This document shows positions 1 through 8,419 of a stretch of DNA of 64,000 nt, one piece after another. Origin of the DNA: Ornithinibacillus contaminans (GTDB lineage Bacteria; Bacillota; Bacilli; Bacillales; Amphibacillaceae); the NCBI RefSeq assembly GCF_001038425.2, contig NZ_LDPV02000046.1, forward strand, positions 1 to 64,000, written 5' to 3'. A program made the position numbers and the translations under genes. The notes under the pieces were generated by a model. It was given only the letters and a program-made list of their open reading frames with translations, was not told where the DNA came from and did not search any database. Within the stretch, counting starts at the first letter, position 1; the number at the start of each line of letters is the position of its first letter.

Positions 1-1
1 C

Positions 2-262
<261 letters not shown>

Positions 263-293
263 TCACATCCTCCCATAAGAAAAATGTAAGGTC

Positions 294-322
294 TTTTCAT
301 TAATAACGTATCATGGTATACT
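294..322 (+). promoter_or_regulatory. Possible glpD promoter
   Basis: A TATACT box (317-322) stands 17 bp after a weak TTTTCA hexamer (294-299), just upstream of the terminator-bearing glpD leader. Only the -10 is convincing. Confidence 0.4.
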
Positions 323-355
323 AAAGACAAGTTAATAATTATGGTGGAGATTCCG

Positions 356-420
356 AGAGACCACAACAGTCTATTTTATCGAGTTAAAATAGGATGTTTT
401 TGTGGTCTCTTTTTGTTTTT
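356..420 (+). promoter_or_regulatory. glpD leader terminator/antiterminator
   Basis: Perfect 11-bp arms AGAGACCACAA (356-366) and TTGTGGTCTCT (400-410) enclose a smaller hairpin and are followed by TTTTGTTTTT. In B. subtilis, glpD is controlled by the antiterminator GlpP acting on such a leader terminator. The same arrangement here, 70 bp before the glpD start, supports GlpP-type control; glpP itself is not in the window. Confidence 0.75.
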
Positions 421-489
421 CTAATGGTGATAATGGAGATTAGAGGAAAGCAAGCAGTGCATAATAAAAAAGAGAAGGGAACGAAGAAC

Positions 490-2151
490 ATGCAATTTTC
501 AAATTTAAAAAGAAGTGAGATTAAACAAGAAATACAAGCTGAAGCATTAGATTTACTTGTCATTGGTGGAGGTATTACTGGTGCTGGTATCGCATTAGAC
601 GCTGTAACTCGTGGAATGAACGTAGCAGTAGTTGAAATGCAGGATTTTGCAGCAGGTACATCAAGCAGATCTACTAAATTAGTACACGGTGGACTTCGCT
701 ATTTAAAACAGTTTGAAATCGGAGTTGTAGCAGAAGTTGGGAAAGAACGTGCGATTGTGTATGAAAATGGACCACACGTAACAACTCCTGAATGGATGAT
801 GCTACCGTTTTATAAAGGCGGTACATTTGGTCCGTTTACTACAAATATTGGTCTTAAGGTTTATGATTTTCTTGCTGGCGTTAAGAAGAGTGAGCGCAGA
901 AAAATGTTTAAACCAGATGTTGCCCTAAACCGTGAGCCGTTATTAAAGAGTAAGGGAATCAAAGGTGCTGGTTACTATGTGGAGTACAAAACAGATGATG
1001 CTCGCCTAACACTTGAAGTAATGAAAAAAGCAGTTGAAAAAGGTGCCAAAGCACTGAACTACATGAAAGTAACCGACCTAATTTATAAAGACAGTAAAGT
1101 AGTCGGCGTTAAAGTGGAAGATTTAACAGATGGTTCTGTTTCAGAAATCTATGCGAAACGCATTGTTAATGCTGCTGGTCCATGGGTCGATACAATTCGT
1201 GAAATTGACGGATCTAAAAAAGGAAAATCGTTACAGCTTACAAAAGGTATTCACTTAGTGTTTGATGGTAAACGATTCCCATTACAACAAGCAATCTATT
1301 TTGATACGCCAGACGGTCGTATGGTCTTCGCTATTCCACGTGAAGGTAAAACATATGTAGGTACAACAGATACAGTATACAAAGGTGACATCGCTCATCC
1401 GCAAATGACTGTTGCTGACCGTGACTATGTAATTAAAGCAATTAACTTTATGTTCCCAGATGTGAAGATTACTGCTGACGATGTAGAGTCTAGCTGGTCA
1501 GGTTTACGTCCGTTAGTTCATGAAGATGGTAAGTCACCTTCTGAAATTTCACGTAAAGATGAAATCTTTGAATCAGAGTCTGGCCTATTATCAATTGCTG
1601 GTGGTAAACTTACTGGTTACCGTAAAATGGCTGAAAGTATTGTTGACTTAGTTGCTAAGCAATTAAATGCAGCAGAAGGAAAACACTATCCAACTACACA
1701 AACGAAACACTTACCAATTTCTGGTGGTGATGTTGGTGGTTCTGAAGGATTCCAAGTATTTATCGGCAAAAAGATTTCGGAAGCGAAAGAGCTTGGATTA
1801 GATAAAGAAACTGCTGAAGCACTAATCAGAAGATACGGTTCTAATGTAGATATTGTGTTTGACCTTTATAAAAACAACCGTGAAAAAGCTGAATCAGAAA
1901 AGATTGAGCCTGTTGTATTTGCGATGCTACGTTATGCATTAGACTATGAATTAGTCTACAAGCCAATAGACTTCTTCATTCGTCGAACTGGTGCATTATT
2001 CTTCAATATTAATTGGGTTCACGCTCATAAAGAAGCAGTAATTGACTTTATGACGAAGGAATTTGGTTATACTGCAGAGCAAAAAGAAACATATACTAAA
2101 GAGCTTGATCAATTATTACATGAAGCTGTAACACCTATCGAGCGTGACTAA
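490..2151 (+). CDS. glpD: Aerobic glycerol-3-phosphate dehydrogenase
   Basis: FAD-dependent, membrane-associated enzyme that oxidises glycerol 3-phosphate to dihydroxyacetone phosphate and passes electrons to the quinone pool. The N-terminus carries the FAD-binding GGGITGAGIALDA motif, followed by the SSRSTKLVHGGLRYL segment typical of GlpD; the C-terminal helical domain ends near residue 553. I start at ATG 490, preceded by AGAAGGG, rather than at an upstream in-frame start that would lie in the leader terminator. The gene follows glpK and has its own regulated leader. Length fits the Bacillus family. Confidence 0.95.
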   Translation: MQFSNLKRSEIKQEIQAEALDLLVIGGGITGAGIALDAVTRGMNVAVVEMQDFAAGTSSRSTKLVHGGLRYLKQFEIGVVAEVGKERAIVYENGPHVTTPEWMMLPFYKGGTFGPFTTNIGLKVYDFLAGVKKSERRKMFKPDVALNREPLLKSKGIKGAGYYVEYKTDDARLTLEVMKKAVEKGAKALNYMKVTDLIYKDSKVVGVKVEDLTDGSVSEIYAKRIVNAAGPWVDTIREIDGSKKGKSLQLTKGIHLVFDGKRFPLQQAIYFDTPDGRMVFAIPREGKTYVGTTDTVYKGDIAHPQMTVADRDYVIKAINFMFPDVKITADDVESSWSGLRPLVHEDGKSPSEISRKDEIFESESGLLSIAGGKLTGYRKMAESIVDLVAKQLNAAEGKHYPTTQTKHLPISGGDVGGSEGFQVFIGKKISEAKELGLDKETAEALIRRYGSNVDIVFDLYKNNREKAESEKIEPVVFAMLRYALDYELVYKPIDFFIRRTGALFFNINWVHAHKEAVIDFMTKEFGYTAEQKETYTKELDQLLHEAVTPIERD

Positions 2152-2156
2152 TGTGG

Positions 2157-2187
2157 AAAATCCTCCTGTGATCAGGAGGATTTTTTT
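2157..2187 (+). terminator. glpD terminator
   Basis: Stem AAAATCCTCCT (2157-2167) / AGGAGGATTTT (2174-2184) continuing into a T run, directly after the glpD stop codon. Confidence 0.85.
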
Positions 2188-2232
2188 AGTTCTACATAGA
2201 AGATAGCTTATAGATTGGAAATTCAAATCAGT

Positions 2233-2261
2233 TTGAAAATTTATCTGCCATGTTATATAAT
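2233..2261 (+). promoter_or_regulatory. Promoter of the ABC-F leader transcript
   Basis: TTGAAA (2233-2238), a 17-bp spacer and TATAAT (2256-2261) make a near-consensus sigma-A promoter about 310 bp before the ABC-F start codon, so a long 5' leader is transcribed. Confidence 0.7.
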
Positions 2262-2294
2262 CAATGTAATATTATTGAACGGGGGTGGATGAAG

Positions 2295-2408
2295 ATGTTG
2301 AAGACTGTTTTAGTGCACGAATATTGGATTAACTTCCTATATTTCGTTCGTGCAAAATTTGCTGTTGTAGTTGATAACGGGATACGTATGCCCTTTTTTA
2401 GCAACTAA
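2295..2408 (+). CDS. Leader peptide ORF upstream of ABC-F gene
   Basis: A 37-codon ORF (start ATG 2295, GGGGGTGG six bases upstream; an in-frame ATG at 2289 is too close to that site) lies between the leader promoter and the ABC-F gene. It begins MLKTVLVHEYW, contains VRAK and ends NGIRMPFFSN. The mRNA has arms TGCACGAA (2314-2321) and TTCGTGCA (2347-2354) within the ORF and a terminator-like hairpin over its last codons. The layout is that of regulatory uORFs of antibiotic-resistance ABC-F genes. I do not recognise the peptide itself. Confidence 0.55.
   Translation: MLKTVLVHEYWINFLYFVRAKFAVVVDNGIRMPFFSN
2379..2399 (+). terminator. Leader hairpin T1 within uORF end
   Basis: GGGAT-ACGT-AT(G)CCC (2379-2393) followed by six T (2394-2399). 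It overlaps the last codons of the leader ORF, so a translating or stalled ribosome would affect its folding. Confidence 0.5.
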
Positions 2409-2461
2409 ATAGCAAACCTAAAACGGTGAAAACATCTCTTTATCCACATAAATTTAAGAAG

Positions 2462-2506
2462 TAAGGTAAAGATGAGCGTTTAGCACGCTCTTTTTTTGTA
2501 CCTTAT
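2462..2506 (+). terminator. Leader terminator T2
   Basis: GAGCGT (2474-2479) pairs with ACGCTC (2485-2490), followed by seven T. An outer pair, TAAGGTA / TACCTTA, surrounds it. It is placed to stop transcription before the ABC-F gene. Confidence 0.75.
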
Positions 2507-2522
2507 TATTCATGGAACTTGA

Positions 2523-2558
2523 AGTCATGGGATGCAATACATCGCCATGGCTTTTTTT
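2523..2558 (+). terminator. Leader terminator T3
   Basis: AGTCATGG (2523-2530) pairs with CCATGGCT (2545-2552, one G-U pair), followed by a T run ending 20 bases before the ABC-F start codon. With T2 it forms a double block ahead of the gene. Confidence 0.65.
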
Positions 2559-2577
2559 ATTTTAAGGAGGAATACTC

Positions 2578-4437
2578 ATGATTATATGTAGTGTCAATAA
2601 AATAGCAAAAATGTACGGTGGGAATACCATTTTTGAAGAGATTAGTTTTGAAGTGAAAGAAGGAGAAAGAGTTGGCCTAGTTGGTCGAAATGGGAGTGGT
2701 AAGTCTACTCTGTTTCGCTTACTTTCTGGGGAAGAAGTTCCTGATAATGGGGAGATTCATTGGAAAAAAGGGCTGCAAATTGGTTATCTTGCGCAAAGTC
2801 TAACCTATCCTAGTGAAATCACCGTAAAGGATGTATTATATCGTGCTTTTGCTAAGCTAATTTCACTTCAAGAGAAAATAACAAAACTAGAAAGAGAAAT
2901 GAGCGAAGAAATTAGTGGAAATAGATTAGAACAATTAATGCGTGATTATGGGGAATACCAAGATCAGTTTGCCATAAAAGGTGGGTATGAAATAGAAGCT
3001 TCAATTGAAAAAGTGGTAGACGGTCTGAATATAAAAGCCCTGCTATACGAGAAATTCTCCCAGTTAAGTGGTGGAGAACAGACGAAAGTAGGTCTTGCGC
3101 TAACACTATTAAAAAAACCGGATTTATTATTGTTGGATGAACCAACCAATCATTTAGACTTAATGGCGGTTGAATGGCTCGGTGCTTTTTTGAAAGACTA
3201 TCCCGGTACAGTTGTTATCGTTTCGCATGATCGTTATTTTATGGATGAAGTTGTCACAAAGGTTCTCGATTTAGAGGACGGAGAAATTATTGGATATCTT
3301 TCAAATTTCTCAGGCTATGTAAAGGAAAAAGAGGCACGTTTACTTCGAGAATTTCAAGCCTATGAAGAACAACAAAAGAAAATCAAGAAAATGAAGGAAG
3401 CAATTAAACGACTTAGAGAGTGGGCTAATCAAGCGAATCCACCTAATGAAGGCTTGCATAAGCGAGCGAGAAATATGGAAAGAGCACTGGAGAGAATGGA
3501 AAAACTTGATCGCCCTATTCTACAACGAAAGAAAATGGGATTTGAGGTAGAGGCAGCAGATCGCAGTGGCAAGGATGTAGTCATGTTAAAGGATGTGACA
3601 AAAAGATTTGCTGATCGAACGCTCTTTAAACAGGTTAACATGCATATTACCTATCAGGATCGTGTAGCTATTATCGGTGAGAATGGTACAGGTAAGTCAA
3701 CCTTAATTAATTTGATACTGAATAATCTCTCGCCCGATGAGGGTGAAGTACTAGTAGGCAGTAATGTTAAGATCGGCTACTTATCCCAACATACATTCTT
3801 AGATAGTAGTGATATAACTATAATCGAGGCTTTTCGCGAGGATATCCACGTAACAGAAGGGGAAGCAAGACATATTTTGGCCAGATTTTTATTTTATGGC
3901 CATGCGGTTTTTCGCAAAGTAACACAGCTTAGTGGTGGAGAGAAAATGCGTTTGCGATTAGCTCAATTAATGTATCACGATATAAATTTATTAGTACTTG
4001 ATGAGCCGACAAACCACTTAGATATTGAATCGCGAGAGGTATTGGAAGAAGCACTAGAGGAATACAATGGCACGATTCTGGTCGTGTCGCATGACCGATA
4101 TTTTATTAATAAGCTTTTTGAAAAAATCTATTGGATTCAGTCACAGCAGCTTCATTATTTTGAGGGTAATTATGATTATGCAAAAGTGAAGATGGCTGAA
4201 AAACTGGTGGTACAGGAGCAACCGGTTAAGCGCAACAAAACTCCAAGAAAACAAATATCAAATAGAAATTCTAACCCGAAACGTATCGAGGAAGTAGAGA
4301 AAATAGAAGCAAAAATAATAGAAATTGAAAAGCAGCTTATGGAAACAAATGACTTAAATGTTCTACAACAATTATACGACGATAAAGAGCTATTAGAAGG
4401 CAGATGGGAAGAACTATGTAAGGAAATAGGTCAATAA
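2578..4437 (+). CDS. ABC-F ATPase, probable ribosome protection type
   Basis: Soluble protein with two ABC ATPase domains and no membrane segment, the layout of ABC-F translation factors. Domain 1 (about residues 5-235) has GRNGSGKST, LSGGEQ and DEPTNHLD; a charged interdomain linker (about 240-335) follows; domain 2 (about 345-540) has GENGTGKST, LSGGEKMRL and DEPTNHLD. A lysine/glutamate-rich C-terminal extension looks coiled-coil. AAGGAGG sits before ATG 2578. The family includes housekeeping factors and antibiotic-resistance (ARE) members that remove drugs from the ribosome. The uORF and terminators upstream favour an inducible resistance role, but the exact subfamily is not settled. Confidence 0.85.
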   Translation: MIICSVNKIAKMYGGNTIFEEISFEVKEGERVGLVGRNGSGKSTLFRLLSGEEVPDNGEIHWKKGLQIGYLAQSLTYPSEITVKDVLYRAFAKLISLQEKITKLEREMSEEISGNRLEQLMRDYGEYQDQFAIKGGYEIEASIEKVVDGLNIKALLYEKFSQLSGGEQTKVGLALTLLKKPDLLLLDEPTNHLDLMAVEWLGAFLKDYPGTVVIVSHDRYFMDEVVTKVLDLEDGEIIGYLSNFSGYVKEKEARLLREFQAYEEQQKKIKKMKEAIKRLREWANQANPPNEGLHKRARNMERALERMEKLDRPILQRKKMGFEVEAADRSGKDVVMLKDVTKRFADRTLFKQVNMHITYQDRVAIIGENGTGKSTLINLILNNLSPDEGEVLVGSNVKIGYLSQHTFLDSSDITIIEAFREDIHVTEGEARHILARFLFYGHAVFRKVTQLSGGEKMRLRLAQLMYHDINLLVLDEPTNHLDIESREVLEEALEEYNGTILVVSHDRYFINKLFEKIYWIQSQQLHYFEGNYDYAKVKMAEKLVVQEQPVKRNKTPRKQISNRNSNPKRIEEVEKIEAKIIEIEKQLMETNDLNVLQQLYDDKELLEGRWEELCKEIGQ

Positions 4438-4458
4438 AATATTACGCTTTTTGATTGC

Positions 4459-4487
4459 GCATATTTCAGCCTCCTTTTCCTATACTA
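4459..4487 (+). promoter_or_regulatory. Sigma-G-like (forespore) promoter
   Basis: GCATA (4459-4463), 17 bp, TATACTA (4481-4487) resembles the sigma-G pattern (-35 GHATR, -10 CATNNTA) and precedes a small basic gene. Confidence 0.45.
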
Positions 4488-4509
4488 AGGCAGAAAAGGA
4501 GGGATATTT

Positions 4510-4680
4510 TTGGCTAAGCGAACGAAGAAAAATGATGCTGCTCAGAAGAATAAACAAGGTTTTGATTCCAGTAAAACAGATAGTGAATTTTCAAAGGAAA
4601 TTGGAAGTGGTAGTGCCAAGGCTAACCAAGAACATAAGGAAAAGGCTAAGAAAGCAAGAGCAAATAACTGGGAAATATAA
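4510..4680 (+). CDS. Small spore-type protein, gamma-SASP-like
   Basis: A 56-residue hydrophilic protein (start TTG 4510, AAGGAGG seven bases upstream). It begins AKRTKKNDAAQKNKQGF and is rich in K, A, N, Q, S and E, with no cysteine. The EFSKEIGSGSAKANQ segment recalls gamma-type small acid-soluble spore proteins, but the repeat structure of SspE is not clear, so this is tentative. The sigma-G-like promoter upstream supports forespore expression. A second small gene follows 25 bp downstream and both lie before one terminator, so they probably share a transcript. Confidence 0.6.
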   Translation: MAKRTKKNDAAQKNKQGFDSSKTDSEFSKEIGSGSAKANQEHKEKAKKARANNWEI

Positions 4681-4705
4681 TTCGTTTTGAAAAGGAGTTT
4701 GATTA

Positions 4706-4825
4706 ATGTCCAACCCTAAAAGTCGTGAATCCCGTCAGTGGCGAGGTAAAAAGAATTCCCAAAATCCGCATGGTAAGGTAAAGTCTAACGAAGAATTAGC
4801 AAAAGAAGCGGAAGAGAATAAATAA
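4706..4825 (+). CDS. Small conserved-type protein, unknown
   Basis: A 39-residue basic, hydrophilic protein (ATG 4706, preceded by AAAGGAG) beginning MSNPKSRESRQWRGKK and ending EELAKEAEENK. It has good codon structure, a good ribosome binding site and a terminator behind it. It sits directly after the gamma-SASP-like gene and is likely co-transcribed, so a sporulation role is possible. I do not recognise the family. Confidence 0.55.
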   Translation: MSNPKSRESRQWRGKKNSQNPHGKVKSNEELAKEAEENK

Positions 4826-4834
4826 CACCACATC

Positions 4835-4866
4835 AGACCCGAAACATTCTAGTTGCGGGTCTTCGT
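4835..4866 (+). terminator. Terminator after small spore genes
   Basis: AGACCCG (4835-4841) pairs with CGGGTCT (4856-4862); the T-rich tail is short. Confidence 0.5.
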
Positions 4867-4962
4867 TATAGCAAGCTAAATCTTAAAAGTATTCAGTTGA
4901 TTCGGGCATTTATGCTATGATGAAGGTAGGAGAATAGAAGCTTGGGAGGAACAGGTGAATTC

Positions 4963-5516
4963 ATGATAACTAGTATCTATTTTGTACGTCATGCTCATTC
5001 TACTTACACACCAGATGAGCTGGGGAGACCTTTATCTAAAAAAGGCTTTGAGGATGCTAAGCGTGTTACAGAATCTTTACTATCCGAAAATATTAATGTT
5101 GTTTTATCAAGTCCATACAAGCGTGCCATTCAAACTGTTCAAGGTATCGCGGATACATTGCTAAACAGATTGTCCCAATAGAAGATTTTAAAGAAAGAAT
5201 TCTTTCAGAAGTTCCTGTTGAAGACTTTACAATTGCCATGGAAAAGGTTTGGGGAAATCCTGAATTTAAATTTCCTGGTGGTGAGTCCAATAACATGGCT
5301 CAAGCTAGAGGGCTTCGGGCAGTGTTAAAAGTAATAGAAATGTACAATGGGAAAAATATCGTAGTTGGTACCCATGGTAATTTAATGGTACTTATCATGA
5401 ATTATTTTGATAATACATACGGCTATGTGTTTTGGAAAAGTCTCCAAATGCCTGCAATCTATCGATTAAGATTTGAAGACAATAGATTTATAGACTGTAA
5501 GAAAATATTGGATTAA
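4963..5516 (+). pseudogene. Histidine phosphatase family protein, frameshifted
   Basis: The N-terminal part (ATG 4963, GGGAGGA upstream) has the phosphohistidine motif in YFVRHAHS and the family pattern LSKKGFEDAKRV. The reading frame breaks near 5161, where GIADTL runs into LNRLSQ and a stop at 5179-5181. One frame over, KQIVPIEDFKERILSEVPVED continues naturally from about 5165 to TAA 5514-5516, including GGESNNMAQAR and the second-histidine segment VVGTHGNLM. A single missing base would explain this (for example TTGGCTAAA becoming TTGCTAAA). It is either a real frameshift or a sequencing error. The family includes phosphoglycerate mutase-like phosphatases; the substrate is unknown. Confidence 0.85.
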
Positions 5517-5529
5517 ACGGAGGACGAGA

Positions 5530-6057
5530 ATGCGGCGGATTGCGATTATTGGTTCTGGCGGATCGGGTAAGTCAACATTTGCGCGTAAATTAGGTGAAAA
5601 GCTACAGATTAATGTTTATCATCTTGATGCGTTATTTTGGAATCCTGGTTGGGTTGGTGTGCCAAAGGATGAACAACGACAAATCCAACAAAGACTTGTC
5701 GCGGAGGAAGCGTGGATTATCGATGGGAATTATGGCGGAACAATGGATATCCGTTTAAATAAGGCAGATACTATCATATTTTTAGATATATCTCGGTTTA
5801 TTTGTTTGTATCGCGTAGTAAAAAGGAATATACAATACAGGAATGCCGCGCGGCCAGACATGGGGGAAGGTTGTGAGGAACGGTTAGATGTAGACTTTCT
5901 AAAATGGGTATGGCAATATCCGAAAGCGAAAAGACCAGGTGTTTTGGATAAAATAAGGAAACTCACGACGGAGAAGGAAGTTATTATTCTTCAATCACCC
6001 AGACAGGTAGAACAATTTTTACAAGTGATAGCGAGGGAGAAAAACGATGCAAATTAG
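5530..6057 (+). CDS. P-loop kinase, FlaR/adenylate kinase-like
   Basis: A 175-residue cytoplasmic P-loop NTPase with Walker A GSGGSGKST at residues 8-16 and an HLDALFWNPGW segment typical of proteins annotated as DNA topology modulation protein FlaR, which look like small nucleotide kinases. The start at ATG 5530 follows a GGAGGA site. The end overlaps the next gene by 11 bp, so the two are translated together. The substrate cannot be read from the sequence. Confidence 0.75.
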   Translation: MRRIAIIGSGGSGKSTFARKLGEKLQINVYHLDALFWNPGWVGVPKDEQRQIQQRLVAEEAWIIDGNYGGTMDIRLNKADTIIFLDISRFICLYRVVKRNIQYRNAARPDMGEGCEERLDVDFLKWVWQYPKAKRPGVLDKIRKLTTEKEVIILQSPRQVEQFLQVIAREKNDAN

Positions 6058-6637
6058 GTCGTATGAGCCAAATGACGAACAAGGATGGGTACGTTGCCGG
6101 GTGCTGTCATTTCTAGATACTGCGTATTTTGATAATGTACTCAAGCAAAAAGAACAGTATGAAAATCCTGCCATTGAACTAGTTGCAGTGGAAGGAGGAA
6201 CCATTGTAGGGATATTAGATATTGAATACGAAGTAGAAGAAGGAACTGTTTGTTCAAGAGGGACAGGGCTTGGTGGTATGATTTGGCATATTGCCGTTCA
6301 TCCTGACCATCGCAGGAAAGGAATTGCAACCGCATTATTGCGGGAAGGGATAGAAGTCGCCATCTCCAAGAACCTAAATCGTTTCGAAGCCTGGACGAGA
6401 GATGATGATTGGGTGAATCACTGGTATGAAAGAAGTGGATTTCAAAAGGTTGATTCCTATTTACATGTTTATATGGAAGGGAATGACGAGTTAGAAGGTC
6501 ATATTCGTAGTGAGATTCCAGCGTTATATCCAGTTTATACATTTTCCCATTATGTAGGAAAAGATAAACACGTTATAAAGGATAAATTCAAGCGGGTTCA
6601 CGAATGCGTTTGCTTTGAAAAAATGTTAAGCGATTGA
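6047..6637 (+). CDS. GNAT family N-acetyltransferase
   Basis: A 196-residue protein with the GNAT core: a strand ending in WHIAVHPDHRRKGIATALL, in which RRKGIA is the acetyl-CoA pyrophosphate-binding loop (about residues 88-100), followed by NHWYERSGFQKV near 126-137. It transfers an acetyl group from acetyl-CoA to an unknown amine. It overlaps the upstream P-loop gene by 11 bp and is probably co-transcribed. Confidence 0.85.
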   Translation: MQIRSYEPNDEQGWVRCRVLSFLDTAYFDNVLKQKEQYENPAIELVAVEGGTIVGILDIEYEVEEGTVCSRGTGLGGMIWHIAVHPDHRRKGIATALLREGIEVAISKNLNRFEAWTRDDDWVNHWYERSGFQKVDSYLHVYMEGNDELEGHIRSEIPALYPVYTFSHYVGKDKHVIKDKFKRVHECVCFEKMLSD

Positions 6638-6692
6638 AAATATTTGATTAAAGTATTCGAACTTCAAGCTAGATAGATTGGAGATGCTTCTT

Positions 6693-7364
6693 ATGGATGT
6701 AGATTTATCGCAGTTTGTATTTCCAGTTATATCGTTAATGGCAGGGATATTTAGCGCGTATTTCTTAAAGCGATGGTGGTTAGCTCCACTACTGAGTGCA
6801 GGACTGTTTTACATCTTTCATATACTTTATAAATTTGACTTGTTAATAGGGTACGATTCTTTGCGTTACATATTTATAGATGCTGTCATATTAGCGTTTT
6901 TAAGTTTGTTATTGTCGTTGTTTACGATGAATCTAATGAAAAGAACGGTTGTGATTTTAACAATCGCTAGTGTTATCCTTATTATTCCATCTGCATACAT
7001 AATGGATCATCAAAAATATACGACCTATCAGGAAGTCATGACAGATCTTTTAAGGAATCGATCAATAGCAGATATTTCTCTTGAAAATACTGCAGAATAT
7101 GACCAATGGGTAGAGAATAAAGATGAAGAAATGATACAGGGGCTATTAGAAGAACCTACTATGGAATTGAAGGAAGTCAATTTGTTTCCGTGTGATAAAT
7201 ATTGGTTAAACATAAAAACAGAGCAGTATGAACGTATTTATGTCCAAGTTGGAAAGGATATTGTTCGGATTCAAGGGCAGAGTTATCGCATCCTTAGCAA
7301 TAATGAGTTATTAACATGGATAGAAAATGGAGATTTTGATTGGGAAGCTAGAAATATTGATTAA
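6693..7364 (+). CDS. Hypothetical membrane protein
   Basis: About 223 residues. The N-terminal half holds four or five hydrophobic segments (around FPVISLMAGIFSAYF, WLAPLLSAGLFYIFHIL, YIFIDAVILAFLSLLLSLF and VVILTIASVILIIPSAYI), followed by a soluble acidic C-terminal domain. The chosen start, ATG 6693, has GGAG nine bases upstream; an earlier in-frame TTG lies inside that site. I do not recognise the family and see no catalytic motif. Confidence 0.65.
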   Translation: MDVDLSQFVFPVISLMAGIFSAYFLKRWWLAPLLSAGLFYIFHILYKFDLLIGYDSLRYIFIDAVILAFLSLLLSLFTMNLMKRTVVILTIASVILIIPSAYIMDHQKYTTYQEVMTDLLRNRSIADISLENTAEYDQWVENKDEEMIQGLLEEPTMELKEVNLFPCDKYWLNIKTEQYERIYVQVGKDIVRIQGQSYRILSNNELLTWIENGDFDWEARNID

Positions 7365-7436
7365 GCTTAAATCTCGATTGATGACTAGCTTTGCATGCGT
7401 GGGAGAAAATGATGATGTAAATAGGGGGAATATATA

Positions 7437-7856
7437 ATGAAGAACTTTCTAAAACGGGTAGGAACAACATACATACCGGTGAACAACCCAGAAGAAGCTT
7501 CAAGCTGGTACCGACAACTATTAGGTGCAGTTGAAAATTACCGTGATGAAAATAAAGCGATATTGGATTTGGCAAATCAGAGTTTTTTTCTTGTCAAAGC
7601 ACGGCCTGGGGAGAAAATAGGTTTCATCGATTATAAAGGTGAGCAGCATTTTGCTTTTACTTTTGAAGTAAATGGTCTTGACGTCTTAAAGCAATTCCAT
7701 ACTTTTCTGCGTGAGAATGGCGTTGTGGTAAGTGAGATAGAAGATCGAGGACATCCAGGCTATAATTTTGTGTTTTATGACATGGATGGGAATTGTTTTG
7801 ATGTATGGAGTGAATTAAGTCATGATTTTAAAGAAAAATACCAATTAGAAGGGTAA
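7437..7856 (+). CDS. VOC (glyoxalase) family protein
   Basis: A 139-residue single-domain protein of the vicinal oxygen chelate superfamily. It shows the paired beta-alpha-beta layout: TYIPVNNPEEASSWYRQLLG at the N-terminus and the C-terminal DRGHPGYNFVFYDMDGNCFDVWS. Members are metal-dependent enzymes or resistance proteins; the substrate is unknown. GGGGGA precedes ATG 7437. Confidence 0.8.
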   Translation: MKNFLKRVGTTYIPVNNPEEASSWYRQLLGAVENYRDENKAILDLANQSFFLVKARPGEKIGFIDYKGEQHFAFTFEVNGLDVLKQFHTFLRENGVVVSEIEDRGHPGYNFVFYDMDGNCFDVWSELSHDFKEKYQLEG

Positions 7857-8051
7857 TCAGAAATAATTCTATCAACAATTTTGTTACAGTTATTACTTGT
7901 TTCTCACATAAAACGCTACTTATTCAATTACAATTCTTTGACTTCTGTAACGCTACATAATACAGTCAGGTTAGAAGTTATTTTGTATAAAATTTGTTCC
8001 TACCGAATGATGAAACAACATGGATAAACAACAATTAAATGAGGTGTAAAG

Positions 8052-8342
8052 ATGAAGTTAGAAGTCACCAAGGAAGCAGCAGTATGGTTCAAAGAAGAAA
8101 TGGGATTAGACACAGGAGATTACGTACATTTCTTTTTAAAAATATATGGTGGGATTAAAACAGAACACCCCAATTACTTTTTAGGATTATCCGTTGGGTT
8201 AGATGGTGAAATTGGCGTAAAACAAGAGGTTGAAGGAATTACTTTTTATTTTAGTGAAAAAGACGCTTGGTTTATAGAAGAATATGACATGAAGGTTGTA
8301 ATGGGCCAAGATGAAGTAGAATATCAATTCACGGCAAGATAG
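8052..8342 (+). CDS. HesB/YneR-like protein
   Basis: A 96-residue protein matching the HesB-like YneR type of the Bacillaceae: MKLEVTKEAAVWFKEEMGL, then YVHFFLKIYGG and a conserved ending. It lacks the cysteines that Fe-S scaffold members of the HesB/IscA fold use, so a cluster-assembly role is doubtful. GAGGTG precedes the start. It stands alone, with a 195-bp non-coding gap before it in which I see nothing notable. Confidence 0.75.
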   Translation: MKLEVTKEAAVWFKEEMGLDTGDYVHFFLKIYGGIKTEHPNYFLGLSVGLDGEIGVKQEVEGITFYFSEKDAWFIEEYDMKVVMGQDEVEYQFTAR

Positions 8343-8345
8343 TCT

Positions 8346-8376
8346 TGAAATAAGAAGCGCCAACCGGGACATACTA
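8346..8376 (+). promoter_or_regulatory. Sigma-G-like promoter with dyad
   Basis: TGAAATA (8346-8352), 17 bp, CATACTA (8370-8376) fits the forespore sigma-G pattern. The -10 lies in a dyad, GACAT (8368-8372) / ATGTC (8395-8399), that ends just before the ribosome binding site. Confidence 0.55.
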
Positions 8377-8419
8377 ATTATCGAGGATAAATTAATGTCT
8401 TGATTGGAGGATTCTTTTC

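Noticed and set aside
4451-4690. 79-codon plus-strand ORF over the small spore gene
   Set aside because: It is in a different frame, with no site; the 56-residue frame from TTG 4510 has the ribosome binding site and spore-protein composition.
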